From Pseudosulfitobacter pseudonitzschiae (GTDB taxonomy: Bacteria > Pseudomonadota > Alphaproteobacteria > Rhodobacterales > Rhodobacteraceae): 64,000 nucleotides of DNA. The notes under the pieces were generated by a model. The model ran no database searches. It was not told the origin of the DNA and saw only the letters and a list, made by a program, of their open reading frames with translations. Shown here piece after piece: positions 18,669 through 28,699 of this stretch (position 1 is the first letter of the stretch; the number at the start of each line of letters is the position of its first letter). The DNA is taken from NCBI RefSeq assembly GCF_002222635.1, contig NZ_CP022415.1, positions 2,604,001 to 2,668,000 of the forward strand. Reading direction: 5' to 3'. A program made the position numbers and the translations under genes.

Positions 18669-18857
18669 TCAGCCTTTTTCTTCGATGATCTCGACCATAT
18701 GCGGGATCGAGTTGATCATGCCGCGGACGGAAGGTGTGTCTTCCAGTTCGCGCACACGGTGCATTTTGTTCAGGCCCAGTCCGATCAGTGTTGCGCGCTG
18801 TTTTGCAGGGCGGCGGATCGGGGAGCCGATTTGTTTAATGACGATAGTCTTGGCCAT
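18669..18857 (-). CDS. rpmD: 50S ribosomal protein L30
   Basis: 62 aa, starting [20 protein letters not shown], and including [14 protein letters not shown], which are typical of bacterial L30. It lies 2 bp after rpsE and directly before a strong terminator. Confidence 0.95.
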   Translation of the reverse strand: MAKTIVIKQIGSPIRRPAKQRATLIGLGLNKMHRVRELEDTPSVRGMINSIPHMVEIIEEKG

Positions 18858-18859
18858 GC

Positions 18860-19438
18860 TTATGCCTCCTCAACCACTTGAGCGGACGACTCGACGTTGT
18901 CTTCACGCTTGGGCAGAATGTCAGCCACTTTTTTACCACGACGTTGGGCAACCGAACGAGGCGAAGCCTCTTTCTTCAGGCCGTCCATAGTGGCGCGGAT
19001 CATGTTGTACGGGTTTTGCGAACCGATCGACTTGGACACAACGTCCTTGATGCCGAGCATTTCGAAAACGGCACGCATCGGACCACCGGCGATGATCCCA
19101 GTACCTTCTGGTGCTGTCCGCATCACGACTTTGCCGGCGCCGTGGCGACCTTCCATGTCGTGGTGCAGAGTGCGGCCTTCGCGCAGCTGTACGCGGATCA
19201 TCTGGCGTTTGGCTTGCTCGGTGGCTTTGCGAATAGCCTCGGGGACCTCTTTCGCTTTACCTTTGCCAAAGCCGACGCGGCCTTTCTGATCGCCTACAAC
19301 AACCAAAGCGGCAAAGCCAAAGCGCTTACCACCCTTGACGGTTTTGCTGACGCGGTTGATCGCGACCAGACGGTCGGCGAATTCCGGTGTTTCTTCCCGA
19401 TCGCGGCGCGGGCCACGGCGGTTTTCACGTTCTGCCAT
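18860..19438 (-). CDS. rpsE: 30S ribosomal protein S5
   Basis: 192 aa from ATG 19438 ([16 protein letters not shown]), preceded by AGGGATG; a further in-frame ATG 42 bp upstream lies in the intergenic region. The S5 N-terminal domain [21 protein letters not shown] and the C-terminal VEMLGIKDV-type segment ([16 protein letters not shown]) are present. S5 takes part in translational fidelity. Confidence 0.96.
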   Translation of the reverse strand: MAERENRRGPRRDREETPEFADRLVAINRVSKTVKGGKRFGFAALVVVGDQKGRVGFGKGKAKEVPEAIRKATEQAKRQMIRVQLREGRTLHHDMEGRHGAGKVVMRTAPEGTGIIAGGPMRAVFEMLGIKDVVSKSIGSQNPYNMIRATMDGLKKEASPRSVAQRRGKKVADILPKREDNVESSAQVVEEA

Positions 19439-19515
19439 GAGAACATCCCTTTCATTGGTGGCTTGCGCCGAATGGATCAATCCTGGTGGGACATATGCCC
19501 CCGGATCATCGAAGC

Positions 19516-19539
19516 CGCCCCCTGCATCAGCAGGGGGCG
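19516..19539 (-). terminator. Intercistronic hairpin between rplR and rpsE
   Basis: A 10-bp perfect stem CGCCCCCTGC/GCAGGGGGCG with loop ATCA, 13 nt after the rplR stop. No T-run follows; it is probably an mRNA-processing or attenuation element. Confidence 0.55.
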
Positions 19540-19552
19540 ACCTACATTGGTC

Positions 19553-19912
19553 TTAGATTTTCAAACCACCTTCACGCGCAGCGTCGGCCAGAGCCTTCAC
19601 CTTGCCGTGAAAGAGGAAGCCGCCGCGGTCGAAGTACGCTTCTTCCACGCCTGCCTTCTTCGCGCGCTCTGCAATCAAGGAACCAACCTTGGTGGCCGCG
19701 TCGATGTTGTTTTTGCCAACAACGCCGAGATCTTTCTCGAGGCTGGAAGCCGATGCCAAAGTGACACCATTTACATCGTCGATCAGCTGAACGCTGATGT
19801 TCTTGTTCGAGCGGTGAACCGAAAGACGCATGCGCCCTGCGTTCACGCGGCGAAGTTTGTTCCGGACGCGCAGGCGGCGCTTGAGGAACAGGGTCCGTTT
19901 GCTGTTTGCCAT
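19553..19912 (-). CDS. rplR: 50S ribosomal protein L18
   Basis: 119 aa. [31 protein letters not shown] and the C-terminal [24 protein letters not shown] are diagnostic. L18 binds 5S rRNA together with L5 and L25. It lies 11 bp after rplF. Confidence 0.97.
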   Translation of the reverse strand: MANSKRTLFLKRRLRVRNKLRRVNAGRMRLSVHRSNKNISVQLIDDVNGVTLASASSLEKDLGVVGKNNIDAATKVGSLIAERAKKAGVEEAYFDRGGFLFHGKVKALADAAREGGLKI

Positions 19913-19923
19913 CTGTCTGGTCC

Positions 19924-20457
19924 TTACTTCTTCTTGCCTTCCTTGCGGAAGATATACTCGTCTTTGTATTTGATGCCTTTGCCTTTGTAGGGCTCGGGCT
20001 TCCGCCAGGCGCGAATGTTCGCAGCAACCTGACCGACGAGTTGTTCATCAATGCCTTCGACCAAAATCTCGGTCTGCTTCGGCGCGGTAACTGTCACCCC
20101 TTCGGGCGGCAGATAATCAACGTCGTGAGACAGGCCGAGGTTCAGGCGCAGGGTGTTGCCCTGCATCTGGGCGCGGTAACCCACACCGTTGATCTCCAGC
20201 TCTTTTTTAAAGCCTTCGGATACGCCTGTGACCAAATTTGCGACCATTGTGCGGCTCATGCCCCACTGCTGGCGCGCGCGCTTGGATTTGCCACGGGGCG
20301 TGATTTTGACCACATTGTCTTCGACCGTCAGGGTCACGTCATCCGTTGCCTTGAACGAACGTGTGCCTTTAGGGCCTTTGACTTCGATCGACTGGCCGCT
20401 GACCGTCGCGGAAACACCGCTGGGCAGGCTGACCGGTTTCTTACCAATACGAGACAT
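19924..20457 (-). CDS. rplF: 50S ribosomal protein L6
   Basis: 177 aa from [19 protein letters not shown], the conserved L6 start, preceded by AAGGAGGGTTTC. The C-terminal half has [15 protein letters not shown]. Further in-frame starts upstream are inside rpsH and were rejected. Confidence 0.97.
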   Translation of the reverse strand: MSRIGKKPVSLPSGVSATVSGQSIEVKGPKGTRSFKATDDVTLTVEDNVVKITPRGKSKRARQQWGMSRTMVANLVTGVSEGFKKELEINGVGYRAQMQGNTLRLNLGLSHDVDYLPPEGVTVTAPKQTEILVEGIDEQLVGQVAANIRAWRKPEPYKGKGIKYKDEYIFRKEGKKK

Positions 20458-20467
20458 GAAACCCTCC

Positions 20468-20860
20468 TTAGAATACGGTGCAAAGCACTTCGCCGCCAAC
20501 ATTGGCTGCGCGTGCATTTGCATCCGACATCACACCCTTGGGTGTGGAGACAATCGACACACCCAAGCCCTGACGGACAACGGGGATGTCATTGACGCCC
20601 ATGTAAACGCGACGACCGGGTTTTGAAACCCGTTTCACTTCGCGAATGACGGGTTCGCCTTCGTAATATTTCAGGCTGATTTCGATGGCCGGGTGGCCGT
20701 CAGCGCCTGTTTTTGCTTCGTAACCGCGAATATAGCCTTCGTCGGCCAGCACGTCCAAAACCCATGCACGCAGCTTGGAGGCTGGTGTCATGACTGTGGA
20801 TTTGCCGCGCATCTGGCTGTTGCGGATGCGTGTCAGCATGTCTGCGATAGGATCGTTCAT
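20468..20860 (-). CDS. rpsH: 30S ribosomal protein S8
   Basis: 130 aa from [20 protein letters not shown]; the C-terminal signature [20 protein letters not shown] is present. S8 binds 16S rRNA and, in enterobacteria, represses the spc operon. Confidence 0.97.
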   Translation of the reverse strand: MNDPIADMLTRIRNSQMRGKSTVMTPASKLRAWVLDVLADEGYIRGYEAKTGADGHPAIEISLKYYEGEPVIREVKRVSKPGRRVYMGVNDIPVVRQGLGVSIVSTPKGVMSDANARAANVGGEVLCTVF

Positions 20861-20873
20861 ACCAAAGCCCTCC

Positions 20874-21179
20874 TTACCAGCTCGACTTGACCATGCCGGG
20901 GATCTGACCACTGGAGCCAAGATCACGCAGCGCGATCCGCGAAATTTTCAGTTTACGATAATACGCGTGCGGACGGCCGGTCAGTTGGCAACGGTTGTGC
21001 AAACGTGTGGCCGAGCTGTTGCGCGGCAGTTTCGCCAGCCTCAGAGAAGCGCGAAAACGGTCCTCCATCGGCTGGCTTTCGTCGTTGATAATCAGTTTCA
21101 GTGCGGCGCGTTTGGCGGCGTACTTTTTAACCAGGGCTTCGCGCTTTTTCTCGCGCTCGATCATGGATTTCTTAGCCAT
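20874..21179 (-). CDS. rpsN: 30S ribosomal protein S14 (C-minus, long form)
   Basis: 101 aa. It lacks the four-cysteine zinc ribbon of the short C-plus type and has the long N-terminal basic region typical of proteobacteria. [26 protein letters not shown] is the family signature. It lies between rplE and rpsH. Confidence 0.97.
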   Translation of the reverse strand: MAKKSMIEREKKREALVKKYAAKRAALKLIINDESQPMEDRFRASLRLAKLPRNSSATRLHNRCQLTGRPHAYYRKLKISRIALRDLGSSGQIPGMVKSSW

Positions 21180-21199
21180 TTCTCTAATCCTTCCCGCGC

Positions 21200-21763
21200 T
21201 TACGAATTGAAGGGCATGTTGAAAGCTTTCAACAGCGCCTTGGCTTCTGCGTCGGTTTTCGCCGTCGTGGCGATCACGATGTCCATGCCCCAGGTTTCAT
21301 CAACTTTATCAAAGTTGATTTCAGGGAACACGATGTGCTCTTTCATACCCATGGCATAGTTGCCACGGCCGTCGAAAGATTTGCCCGATACGCCGCGGAA
21401 GTCGCGGATACGAGGCATTGCAATTGTGATCAGACGGTCGAGGAATTCGTACATGCGGTCGCCACGCAGGGTGACTTTGGCACCCAAAGGCATGTCCTCG
21501 CGCACCCGGAAACCCGCGATGGATTTCTTGGCGACTGTGGTCAAAGCCTTCTGGCCTGCGATCGCGGACAGGTCTTCCTGAGCGGATTTGGCTTTCTTGC
21601 TGTCACGGACAGCTTCTGCACCACAACCGATGTTCAGGACGATTTTGTCCAGACGCGGGATTTGCATCTCGTTCTTATAGCCGAACTCTTCTTTCAGAGC
21701 AGCGCGGACTGCGTCGCGGTACTGCTCCTTCAGGCGGGGAGTGTATTTTGCGTCGTCGAGCAT
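21200..21763 (-). CDS. rplE: 50S ribosomal protein L5
   Basis: 187 aa. [16 protein letters not shown] and [16 protein letters not shown] are L5 hallmarks. It binds 5S rRNA and forms an intersubunit bridge. The start ATG overlaps the rplX stop by 1 nt. Confidence 0.97.
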   Translation of the reverse strand: MLDDAKYTPRLKEQYRDAVRAALKEEFGYKNEMQIPRLDKIVLNIGCGAEAVRDSKKAKSAQEDLSAIAGQKALTTVAKKSIAGFRVREDMPLGAKVTLRGDRMYEFLDRLITIAMPRIRDFRGVSGKSFDGRGNYAMGMKEHIVFPEINFDKVDETWGMDIVIATTAKTDAEAKALLKAFNMPFNS

Positions 21764-22068
21764 TAGATCACGTCCCCTGTTGTCTTGGCAAAGCGCACTT
21801 TCTTGTCGCCTTCCACTTTAAAGCCCACACGGGTGGGTTTTCCGTTTGCGTCCAGCAGAGCAAGGTTGCTCAGGTCAACCGGCATCGCTTTGGGGATGCG
21901 GCCGCCTTGGCTGGTCTGGCTTTGGCGTGTGGCGCGGATGGCGATGTTCAGGCCATCAACCACGGCTTTGTTCGACTTGGGGTCAACCGAGGCAACTGTG
22001 CCTTGTTTACCTTTGTCCTTGCCGGTGAGCATGACGACTTTGTCGCCTTTTTTTAGCTTCGCAGCCAT
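21763..22068 (-). CDS. rplX: 50S ribosomal protein L24
   Basis: 101 aa. The KOW motif [19 protein letters not shown] at the N-terminus identifies L24, an early assembly protein of the large subunit. The start overlaps the rplN stop by 1 nt. Confidence 0.97.
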   Translation of the reverse strand: MAAKLKKGDKVVMLTGKDKGKQGTVASVDPKSNKAVVDGLNIAIRATRQSQTSQGGRIPKAMPVDLSNLALLDANGKPTRVGFKVEGDKKVRFAKTTGDVI

Positions 22069-22436
22069 CAGAGCACCTCCGGAGCCAGCGAGATGATTTT
22101 CATGAAGTTCTTGGCGCGCAGTTCGCGAACAACCGGGCCAAAGATACGTGTACCGATGGGCTCGTTGTTGTTGTTCAGAATGACGGCTGCGTTGCGGTCG
22201 AAACGGATGGCGGTGCCATCTTCGCGACGAACTTCTTTGGCGGTGCGAACAACGACGGCCTTGCGGACGTCGCCTTTTTTCACACGGCCGCGCGGAATGG
22301 CTTCCTTGACCGACACGACAATAATGTCGCCGACGGACGCGTATTTACGCTTGGAACCACCCAGCACCTTGATGCACTGAACACGGCGAGCGCCGCTGTT
22401 GTCAGCAACATCCAGGTTGGTTTGCATCTGGATCAT
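22068..22436 (-). CDS. rplN: 50S ribosomal protein L14
   Basis: 122 aa, starting [21 protein letters not shown], with [23 protein letters not shown]14 lies at the subunit interface. It is 73 bp after rpsQ. Confidence 0.97.
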
Positions 22437-22509
22437 TTGGTTTCTCCCGACCTTTGGGGGGCGATGCGTGCCTGATCCCCAGGGTTTCGATTAATGTTGA
22501 GAGTGTGAC

Positions 22510-22749
22510 TCAGGCGTCAGCGCCTGCGTACACTTCCCAGCGTTTTGTCTTCGAGCGCGGCGCACATTCAATAATGCGGACTGTGTCACCGACCTTGAAG
22601 GCATTCTGTTCATCGTGCGCCCGGTATTTCTTGGACTTACGAATGGTCTTTTTCAAAACCGGGTGCGTAAAGCGACGCTCTACGTTCACGGTGATGGTTT
22701 GTTCGTTTGCGTCGGAAGTCACGACGCCTTGCAGGATACGCTTGGGCAT
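22510..22749 (-). CDS. rpsQ: 30S ribosomal protein S17
   Basis: 79 aa: [30 protein letters not shown]..., with the S17 signature [18 protein letters not shown]. It is 11 bp after rpmC. Confidence 0.97.
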   Translation of the reverse strand: MPKRILQGVVTSDANEQTITVNVERRFTHPVLKKTIRKSKKYRAHDEQNAFKVGDTVRIIECAPRSKTKRWEVYAGADA

Positions 22750-22760
22750 GTCGGCCTTCC

Positions 22761-22967
22761 TTATTCAGCTGTAGCTGCGATGGCAGCCTTTTGGTTCAGG
22801 ATCGTCTTCACACGCGCGGCGTTGCGGCGTGCGATGCGGATCAAAGCAGGGTTTTCCAGCTGGCCTGTCGCTTGCTGGAAGCGCAGGTTGAAGCTTTCTT
22901 TTTTCAGCTCGGCCAGCTTGTCGCGCAGCTGGTCCGGCGTCATGTCGCGCAGTTCTTGGGCGTTCAT
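22761..22967 (-). CDS. rpmC: 50S ribosomal protein L29
   Basis: 68 aa: [36 protein letters not shown] is the L29 helix pair. In most bacteria rplP lies immediately upstream; here a plus-strand cluster of three genes and one minus-strand small gene separates them, so rpmC must begin its own transcript. A weak promoter-like pair can be seen about 100 bp upstream. Confidence 0.96.
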   Translation of the reverse strand: MNAQELRDMTPDQLRDKLAELKKESFNLRFQQATGQLENPALIRIARRNAARVKTILNQKAAIAATAE

Positions 22968-23182
22968 CCCATTTTCCTTTCAACATCACCAGTAGGCCCC
23001 TGAGGGGTGACCATGATTCTGGTGGAGTTCATGATGAAAGGTGCCAATACGCGGGATGACCCAACATGGCAACCCCTTTGCGGGATATGCCTGTCGTAAT
23101 CTCGCACTGTGGCCTGCGGGCGATTGATCCCGAGGGGGGCAAGCTGGTATCGGCAAAGCAGATCTGTATTAGCGAGAACATT

Positions 23183-23935
23183 ATGACCCAGAAAACTGCC
23201 CTTGTCACGGGTGCCGCACGCGGCATCGGCCTTGCCACCACACATCTGTTTGTCGAACAGGGCTGGCGCGTAGCTATGGTGGACCGTGACGGAGATGAGC
23301 TGGCCAATGTCGCCAAGGGCATCAACGAGGCCTCTCCTTTCGTGTGCGATGTGTCGCAGGCTGATCAAGTGGACCAGATGGTTGCAGACGTACGCACCAC
23401 CTTTGGCCGGATCGACGCGGTTGTGAACAACGCAGGTGTCGCGGATTTCGGGCCGATCGAGGAAACCGATTTTGCCCGCTGGCGCCGTGTGATGGAGACC
23501 AATCTGGACGGCGTATTTCTGGTCTCGCAGGCCTGCATCCCATCGCTCAGGGAAACCCGTGGCGCGCTGCTGAACATCGCGTCGATCTCGGGGCTGCGGG
23601 CGTCGACGCTGCGGGTGGCCTATGGCACATCCAAAGCGGCCGTGATCCATTTGACCAAACAACAGGCCGCCGAACTGGGCGAATATGGCATTCGAGCCAA
23701 CTGCGTTTGCCCCGGCCCTGTGCGCACCAAACTGGCGATGGCGGTGCACACCCAAGAGATTATCGACGCCTATCACGACGCGATCCCGCTGAACCGCTAC
23801 GGCACCGAAAACGAGATCGCGGAGGTGATCACGTTCCTTTGCTCGGACAAGGCCAGCTATGTCACCGGTCAGATCGTCGCCTCAGACGGTGGGTTCGACA
23901 GCACCGGCGTGGGCCTGCCTGCCCTGCGCACTTAA
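23183..23935 (+). CDS. Short-chain dehydrogenase/reductase (SDR)
   Basis: 250 aa from ATG 23183. The Rossmann motif TGAARGIG is at 9-16, NNAG at 82-85, and the catalytic Ser134, Tyr147 and Lys151 (YGTSK) are all present, so it should be an active classical SDR. The C-terminal VTGQIVASDGGF is typical of FabG-like enzymes. Asp34 after the second strand suggests NAD preference. It is the first gene of the plus-strand insertion inside the ribosomal cluster. The substrate is unknown. Confidence 0.9.
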   Translation: MTQKTALVTGAARGIGLATTHLFVEQGWRVAMVDRDGDELANVAKGINEASPFVCDVSQADQVDQMVADVRTTFGRIDAVVNNAGVADFGPIEETDFARWRRVMETNLDGVFLVSQACIPSLRETRGALLNIASISGLRASTLRVAYGTSKAAVIHLTKQQAAELGEYGIRANCVCPGPVRTKLAMAVHTQEIIDAYHDAIPLNRYGTENEIAEVITFLCSDKASYVTGQIVASDGGFDSTGVGLPALRT

Positions 23936-23958
23936 CCCTCTGTTAGAAAGTTGCCCCC

Positions 23959-24579
23959 ATGTCCAAAATCTCATCGCTTTTCGTAACCCGCCTGTATCAC
24001 GCCCAACTGTCCGAACACGCCCCCGCCATCGACGCGGATGAAATGAGCGTGTCTTGCTATGCCATCGCCGAAGATGACGAGGCGGGACAGGACTGGTGCG
24101 AAGAAAACGGCTATCCGGGGTATACGTCCTATGCGTCGTTGACGGACCTGCCTTGGCGGTTTCCGATATTTGCCGATCTGGTCAAGGCGCTGGACAAACA
24201 CGTGGCGGCCTTTGCCAAGGACGCGGGTTTTGATCTGGATGGGCGCAAGCTGGTGCTGGAAGATCTGTGGATCAACATCCTGCCCGAAGGCGGCAGCCAT
24301 TCGGGGCATATCCACCCCCATTCGGTCGTGTCCGGCACCACCTATGTCGCCATGCCCGAGGCCGCGAGCGCGATCAAATTCGAAGACCCCCGCCACGCAA
24401 TGATGATGGCAGCCCCGCCCCGCGTTAAAGACGTGCGCGAAGAGATGAAACCGTTCATCTACATCGCGCCCGCAGTCGGTGATATTTTGCTGTGGGAAAG
24501 CTGGCTGCGCCACGAGGTGCCAATGAATATGAGCGAAGACGAGCGGGTTTCGGTGTCGTTCAACTATCGCTGGGAGTGA
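23959..24579 (+). CDS. 2OG-Fe(II) oxygenase family protein (TIGR02466-like)
   Basis: 206 aa. The histidine-rich HSGHIHPHS (114-122), distal His185 (SWLRHEV) and Arg196 (DERVSVSFN) form the metal and 2-oxoglutarate site of a double-stranded beta-helix oxygenase. The overall pattern (LWINILPEGG, SGTTYVAMPE, GDILLWESWLRHEV, RVSVSFNYRW) matches the TIGR02466 family. It lies 23 bp after the SDR, so probably co-transcribed. The substrate is not known. Confidence 0.85.
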   Translation: MSKISSLFVTRLYHAQLSEHAPAIDADEMSVSCYAIAEDDEAGQDWCEENGYPGYTSYASLTDLPWRFPIFADLVKALDKHVAAFAKDAGFDLDGRKLVLEDLWINILPEGGSHSGHIHPHSVVSGTTYVAMPEAASAIKFEDPRHAMMMAAPPRVKDVREEMKPFIYIAPAVGDILLWESWLRHEVPMNMSEDERVSVSFNYRWE

Positions 24580-24681
24580 CTTCCCGATCCTAATTGCGCC
24601 TAAGATTTAGGCGTAAAACCTTGACTGGGGGTAAAATTCCCTGAACCTCTGCATGTGAACTGTGCAGAGGTTGCGCTTAGA

Positions 24682-25299
24682 ATGTTTGAGATCGTCCTTT
24701 TCATCCTGTTGGTTGCGGTCTCTTTTGCCTTTATTTTCAAGCCAAAGTTGAATTCAGGCAAGCGGGCTGCGCCCCCGAAAGCCCCAACACCATTGGCCCC
24801 CGCAAAGATCGAGCCGCTTGGAAGTGCAGAGCGTTTCACCAAGATGCCAGCGCCCCGGCAACCAGCACAGTCTGAACCGGCGCATCTCTATCCCCCGCAA
24901 AAACACAAGGACCACGCGCCGCCGCCACCTGTTCCGGCATCGCGGCAACTGAAGGGTCGCGCCTATGTCATCGACGGCGATACCATTGCGATTGAACGGA
25001 TCAAAATCCGCCTTGCGGGCATTGACGCACCCGAACTGGATCAACCGTGGGGTCAGAAGTCAAAATGGGCGATGGTGCGTTTGTGTAAAGGCCAAACCAT
25101 CCGCGTCGAACTGACAGGCGAGACATCTTATGACCGGTTGGTCGGCACCTGTTACTTGCCCGACGGGCGCGACATCGGGGCCGAGATCATCAAACAAGGT
25201 CTGGCGCTGGACGGCGGACATTATTCCAAGGGCAAGTATCGCCATCTTGAACCCGATGGCGTGCGACAAAAGCTGCGCTTTTACGGGCGCTGGCGTTAG
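24682..25299 (+). CDS. Thermonuclease-family protein, membrane-anchored
   Basis: 205 aa from ATG 24682. An N-terminal membrane helix (3-19) is followed by a proline- and alanine-rich linker (about 28-88) and a staphylococcal-nuclease-like domain (90-205). Residues equivalent to the nuclease active site are present: Asp100 (VIDGDT), Arg110 (IRLAGIDAPE), Glu118 and Arg152 (SYDRLVG). It is probably anchored with the nuclease outside the cytoplasm. An alternative GTG start lies 27 bp upstream. A 7-bp hairpin at 24597-24613 lies in the gap before it. Confidence 0.87.
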   Translation: MFEIVLFILLVAVSFAFIFKPKLNSGKRAAPPKAPTPLAPAKIEPLGSAERFTKMPAPRQPAQSEPAHLYPPQKHKDHAPPPPVPASRQLKGRAYVIDGDTIAIERIKIRLAGIDAPELDQPWGQKSKWAMVRLCKGQTIRVELTGETSYDRLVGTCYLPDGRDIGAEIIKQGLALDGGHYSKGKYRHLEPDGVRQKLRFYGRWR

Positions 25300-25320
25300 C
25301 AGGCGCCGCTTGGCTCGGGC

Positions 25321-25512
25321 CTATTTTGCCTTTTCGGCGTTCTTTTTCTTGGCAAGCTTTTCCTCTTTGGTCAGCTTGTTCCCCCAGACGTTGTTGCTTA
25401 GCCCCAGATCGTCGGGCATCGGCTTGGTCTTGCCCTTTTTGATGTTGCCGCCCTTGTCCAGAAATTGCTGGATCAGCTCGGCGTCGGTGGTGGGCTTGGG
25501 GACTTGTTTCAT
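25321..25512 (-). CDS. Small basic lysine-rich protein, unknown function
   Basis: 63 aa: starts MKQVPKPTTDAELIQQFLDK, then a lysine-rich stretch with GNIKKGK and KLTKEEKLAKKKNAEKAK at the end. Very basic and without hydrophobic segments; nucleic-acid binding is possible but unproven. It is convergent with the nuclease gene and downstream of the rplP terminator. Confidence 0.65.
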   Translation of the reverse strand: MKQVPKPTTDAELIQQFLDKGGNIKKGKTKPMPDDLGLSNNVWGNKLTKEEKLAKKKNAEKAK

Positions 25513-25651
25513 CGCAGTGGCCTTTTTTGGGAAGCGGAACGTCGTCTGCGGCAACGGTAATTGGGTTTGGGAGCGTTGGCCAGCCTCGGTCTGACACAAG
25601 TCACAAAGGGCAGCGCACTCGAATTTCAGGCTTGGCGCTTGGAGCAAAAGA

Positions 25652-25685
25652 AAAAGCCCCCGCCGATTGCACGACGGGGGCTTTT
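25652..25685 (-). terminator. Terminator after rplP
   Basis: A stem of AAAAGCCCCCG with CGGGGGCTTTT, extended by two further pairs after one mismatch (25652-25663 with 25672-25685), flanked by A and T runs. It ends the rplB-rplP transcript before the inserted cluster. Confidence 0.82.
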
Positions 25686-25759
25686 ATCTCTACCGGAGCG
25701 GAACGGGCATTTGCCTTGCAAATACCCTGCCTCCGCCCCGTCGCGCCAAAGCGCGACGT

Positions 25760-26173
25760 TTACCAGTCTTCGCGAACCACGACGCGGGTTTTAATCGGCA
25801 GCTTCATCGCAGCAAGGCGCAGGGCCTCGCGCGCAATGTCGTCGCCGACGCCGTCGATTTCAAACATCACACGGCCGGGCTTAACTTTGGCCGCCCAACG
25901 GTCGACCGAACCCTTACCTTTACCCATACGAACTTCGATGGGCTTGGCTGTGACGGGAACGTCCGGGAAAATCCGGATCCAAACACGGCCCTGGCGTTTC
26001 ATGTGACGTGTCATCGCGCGGCGTGCCGCTTCGATTTGACGTGCTGTAACCCGCTCGGGCTCAAGGGCTTTGAGACCGTAGGTGCCGAAGTTCAGGTCAG
26101 ACCCGCCCTTCGCCAGCCCCTTGATGGAGCCCTTGAACTGTTTGCGGAACTTCGTGCGTTTTGGTTGAAGCAT
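25760..26173 (-). CDS. rplP: 50S ribosomal protein L16
   Basis: 137 aa: [24 protein letters not shown] and [26 protein letters not shown] are L16 hallmarks. It lies 12 bp after rpsC and is the last gene of its transcript, with the terminator at 25652-25685 about 75 nt downstream. Confidence 0.97.
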   Translation of the reverse strand: MLQPKRTKFRKQFKGSIKGLAKGGSDLNFGTYGLKALEPERVTARQIEAARRAMTRHMKRQGRVWIRIFPDVPVTAKPIEVRMGKGKGSVDRWAAKVKPGRVMFEIDGVGDDIAREALRLAAMKLPIKTRVVVREDW

Positions 26174-26185
26174 CTCTATTCCCCT

Positions 26186-26893
26186 TTAGCGACGGCCACC
26201 AGCGCCACGGGGCGCAGGACCATCCTGGAGTTCTTGTGCTTTACGGTCACGCGCCTGCGGATCGTGCTCCATGATTTCACCTTTAAAGATCCAAGTTTTG
26301 ATCCCGATGATACCATAAGCAGTTGTCGCTTCGACGTGTGCGTAATCGATGTCGGCCCGCAGGGTGTGCAAAGGCACGCGGCCTTCACGATACCATTCGG
26401 TCCGCGCAATTTCGGCGCCGCCCAGACGGCCAGCGACGTTCACACGGATGCCCAGGGCGCCCATACGCATGGCGTTCTGAACCGCACGCTTCATGGCGCG
26501 ACGGAAAGACACCCGACGCTCCAGCTGCTGTGCAATGCTTTCGCCCACCAGTGCCGCGTCCAGTTCCGGCTTGCGCACCTCAACGATGTTCAGGTGCAGC
26601 TCGCTGTCGGTCAGGTTGGCCAGCTTCTTGCGCAGCACTTCGATGTCGGCGCCTTTTTTGCCGATAATCACGCCGGGACGTGCCGTGTGGATCGTAACGC
26701 GGCACTTTTTGTGCGGACGTTCGATGATCACGCGGGCGATACCGGCCTGCTTGCACTCATCCTTGATGAAATCACGGATTTTCAGGTCTTCCAGCAGAAG
26801 GTTCCCGTAATCCTTGGTGTCGGCGTACCAACGGCTGTCCCAGGTGCGGTTCACCTGAAGACGCATACCGATCGGATTGACTTTGTTACCCAT
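26186..26893 (-). CDS. rpsC: 30S ribosomal protein S3
   Basis: 235 aa from [23 protein letters not shown]; the KH domain holds [23 protein letters not shown] 26893 overlaps the rplV stop by 1 nt; a longer in-frame reading upstream runs inside rplV and was rejected. Confidence 0.97.
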   Translation of the reverse strand: MGNKVNPIGMRLQVNRTWDSRWYADTKDYGNLLLEDLKIRDFIKDECKQAGIARVIIERPHKKCRVTIHTARPGVIIGKKGADIEVLRKKLANLTDSELHLNIVEVRKPELDAALVGESIAQQLERRVSFRRAMKRAVQNAMRMGALGIRVNVAGRLGGAEIARTEWYREGRVPLHTLRADIDYAHVEATTAYGIIGIKTWIFKGEIMEHDPQARDRKAQELQDGPAPRGAGGRR

Positions 26894-27273
26894 CAGGCTT
26901 GCTCCTCGACTTGACGCACTTTGATCGTGATTTCGGCAAACGGCTTCATGATCTTGCCAAACCGGCCACGGGCGCGCGGACGACCGCGTTTCAGGGTCAG
27001 GTTTTTGCCAACCCACGCTTCCGCAACGATCAGTTCGTCAACGTCCAGGTTGTGGTTGTTTTCAGCATTCGCAATCGCTGACTGAAGACATTTCTTCACG
27101 TCCTGCGCGATCCGTTTTTTCGAGAACGTCAGGTCGGTCAACGCTTTGTCGACTTTCTTGCCGCGGATCATCTGTGCAACCAGGTTCAGCTTCTGAGGGC
27201 TGGTGCGCAGCATGCGGGTTTTTGCCATGGCTTCGTTGTCGGCCACGCGGCGCGGATTCTTATCCTTGCTCAT
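26893..27273 (-). CDS. rplV: 50S ribosomal protein L22
   Basis: 126 aa. [29 protein letters not shown] and the C-terminal [22 protein letters not shown] identify L22, which lines the exit tunnel. The 14 residues before MAKTRML may be an extension; a start at that inner ATG is also possible. It overlaps rpsS by 4 bp. Confidence 0.96.
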   Translation of the reverse strand: MSKDKNPRRVADNEAMAKTRMLRTSPQKLNLVAQMIRGKKVDKALTDLTFSKKRIAQDVKKCLQSAIANAENNHNLDVDELIVAEAWVGKNLTLKRGRPRARGRFGKIMKPFAEITIKVRQVEEQA

Positions 27274-27548
27274 TTGCGTTTCGCCTTCTTGTCAGCGGCG
27301 TGACCGTAATAGGTACGCGTCGGCGAAAATTCACCGAACTTCTGGCCAATCATATCCTCGGTGACGTTCACCGGAATGTGCTTGTGGCCGTTGTACACGC
27401 CAAATGTGAGGCCCACGAACTGGGGCAGAATGGTGGAGCGACGCGACCAGATCTTGATCACTTCGTTGCGGCCGCCTTCACGCGACGCTTCGGCCTTTTT
27501 CAGGACGTAGCTGTCGACGAACGGGCCTTTCCATACGGAACGAGACAT
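27270..27548 (-). CDS. rpsS: 30S ribosomal protein S19
   Basis: 92 aa: [18 protein letters not shown] at the start and [27 protein letters not shown] are diagnostic. It lies 3 bp after rplB. Confidence 0.97.
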   Translation of the reverse strand: MSRSVWKGPFVDSYVLKKAEASREGGRNEVIKIWSRRSTILPQFVGLTFGVYNGHKHIPVNVTEDMIGQKFGEFSPTRTYYGHAADKKAKRK

Positions 27549-27551
27549 CTA

Positions 27552-28394
27552 TTAGCGTCCCTTCTTCTTGGCGTGACGCGAGCGGATGATCAGCTTTTGC
27601 GACGCTTTGTTTTTGTTGCGAGTGCGAGCACCCTTCGTGGGCTTGCCCCAAGGCGATACGGGGTGACGACCACCCGATGTACGGCCTTCACCACCACCGT
27701 GCGGGTGGTCGATCGGGTTCATAACGACACCACGCACGGACGGGCGGATGCCCTTGTGACGCATACGGCCAGCTTTACCAAAGTTCTGGTTGCTGTTGTC
27801 GGGGTTCGACACGGCACCGACGGTGGCCATGCATTCCTGACGCACCAGACGCAGCTCGCCGGACGACAGGCGGATCTGGGCGTAGCCACCATCGCGGCCC
27901 ACAAACTGGGCGTATGTGCCTGCGGCACGCGCGATCTGACCACCCTTGCCGGGTTTCATTTCGATGTTGTGTACGATCGTGCCGATGGGCATGCCCGAGA
28001 AAGGCATCGCGTTACCGGGTTTGATGTCAGCCTTTTGGCTCGACACGATCTTGTCCGCCACTGCCAGACGCTGGGGCGCGAGAACATAGGCTTGTTCGCC
28101 GTCCTCGTACTGTACCAATGCGATAAACGCGGTCCGGTTGGGGTCATATTCGATGCGAACGACTGTGGCCGCCACGTCAAATTTATTACGTTTGAAATCG
28201 ACGATCCGGTAGAGGCGTTTCGCCCCACCGCCTTTGCGGCGCATCGTGATCCGTCCGGTGTTGTTCCGTCCGCCATTTTTGGTCAGACCCTCTGTGAGGG
28301 CTTTGACCGGGCGGCCTTTCCAAAGCTCCGAACGGTCGATCAGTACCAGCCCGCGCTGGCCCGGCGTCGTCGGCTTATACGACTTAAGTGCCAT
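27552..28394 (-). CDS. rplB: 50S ribosomal protein L2
   Basis: 280 aa. The peptidyl-transferase-centre segment [28 protein letters not shown] is intact, including the conserved histidine. It follows a 305-bp gap with two terminator hairpins, so a separate promoter is expected; I could not identify it with confidence. Confidence 0.97.
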   Translation of the reverse strand: MALKSYKPTTPGQRGLVLIDRSELWKGRPVKALTEGLTKNGGRNNTGRITMRRKGGGAKRLYRIVDFKRNKFDVAATVVRIEYDPNRTAFIALVQYEDGEQAYVLAPQRLAVADKIVSSQKADIKPGNAMPFSGMPIGTIVHNIEMKPGKGGQIARAAGTYAQFVGRDGGYAQIRLSSGELRLVRQECMATVGAVSNPDNSNQNFGKAGRMRHKGIRPSVRGVVMNPIDHPHGGGEGRTSGGRHPVSPWGKPTKGARTRNKNKASQKLIIRSRHAKKKGR

Positions 28395-28514
28395 GTTTGC
28401 TGTCTTCCGTTTTGCTTGTCAGCGACCAAAGTCGCCGTGGTTGTAGGGCCCCGAAGGTCCCCGTTTGGAATGTTCTTTGGCCTAAGCCTGTGCTTCGACC
28501 GAAAACAAAGGCAA

Positions 28515-28536
28515 AGCCCCGGACGAATCCGGGGCT
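28515..28536 (-). terminator. Second hairpin in the rplW-rplB gap
   Basis: A perfect 9-bp stem AGCCCCGGA/TCCGGGGCT with loop CGAA. In the minus direction it is followed by TTTGCCTTTGTTTTC, a T-rich stretch, so terminator activity is plausible. Confidence 0.65.
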
Positions 28537-28648
28537 GGTGCCGATGTGGTCGTTTAGGGGAGCAAAGGGACGGGGTCAAGCGGTAAGGCTTGAGAATATA
28601 GGCCACCCGTGTTTTGACCGCGCGCCCGCAGCCTTGACCGGAACAGAA

Positions 28649-28678
28649 AAACCCCGACCACTCGCGCAGCCGGGGTTT
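28649..28678 (-). terminator. Terminator hairpin after rplW
   Basis: An 8-bp stem AAACCCCG/CGGGGTTT with a 14-nt loop, followed by TTTCTG in the minus direction, 22 nt past the rplW stop. Confidence 0.7.
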
Positions 28679-28699
28679 CCCGATACTATACCGAACGAC

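Larger units (their letters stand above)
28395..28699 (-). other. Non-coding gap between rplW and rplB
   Basis: No gene is seen. It holds two rho-independent-type hairpins (28649-28678 and 28515-28536) followed by about 120 bp of leader before rplB. This divides the S10 operon after rplW. Confidence 0.6.
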
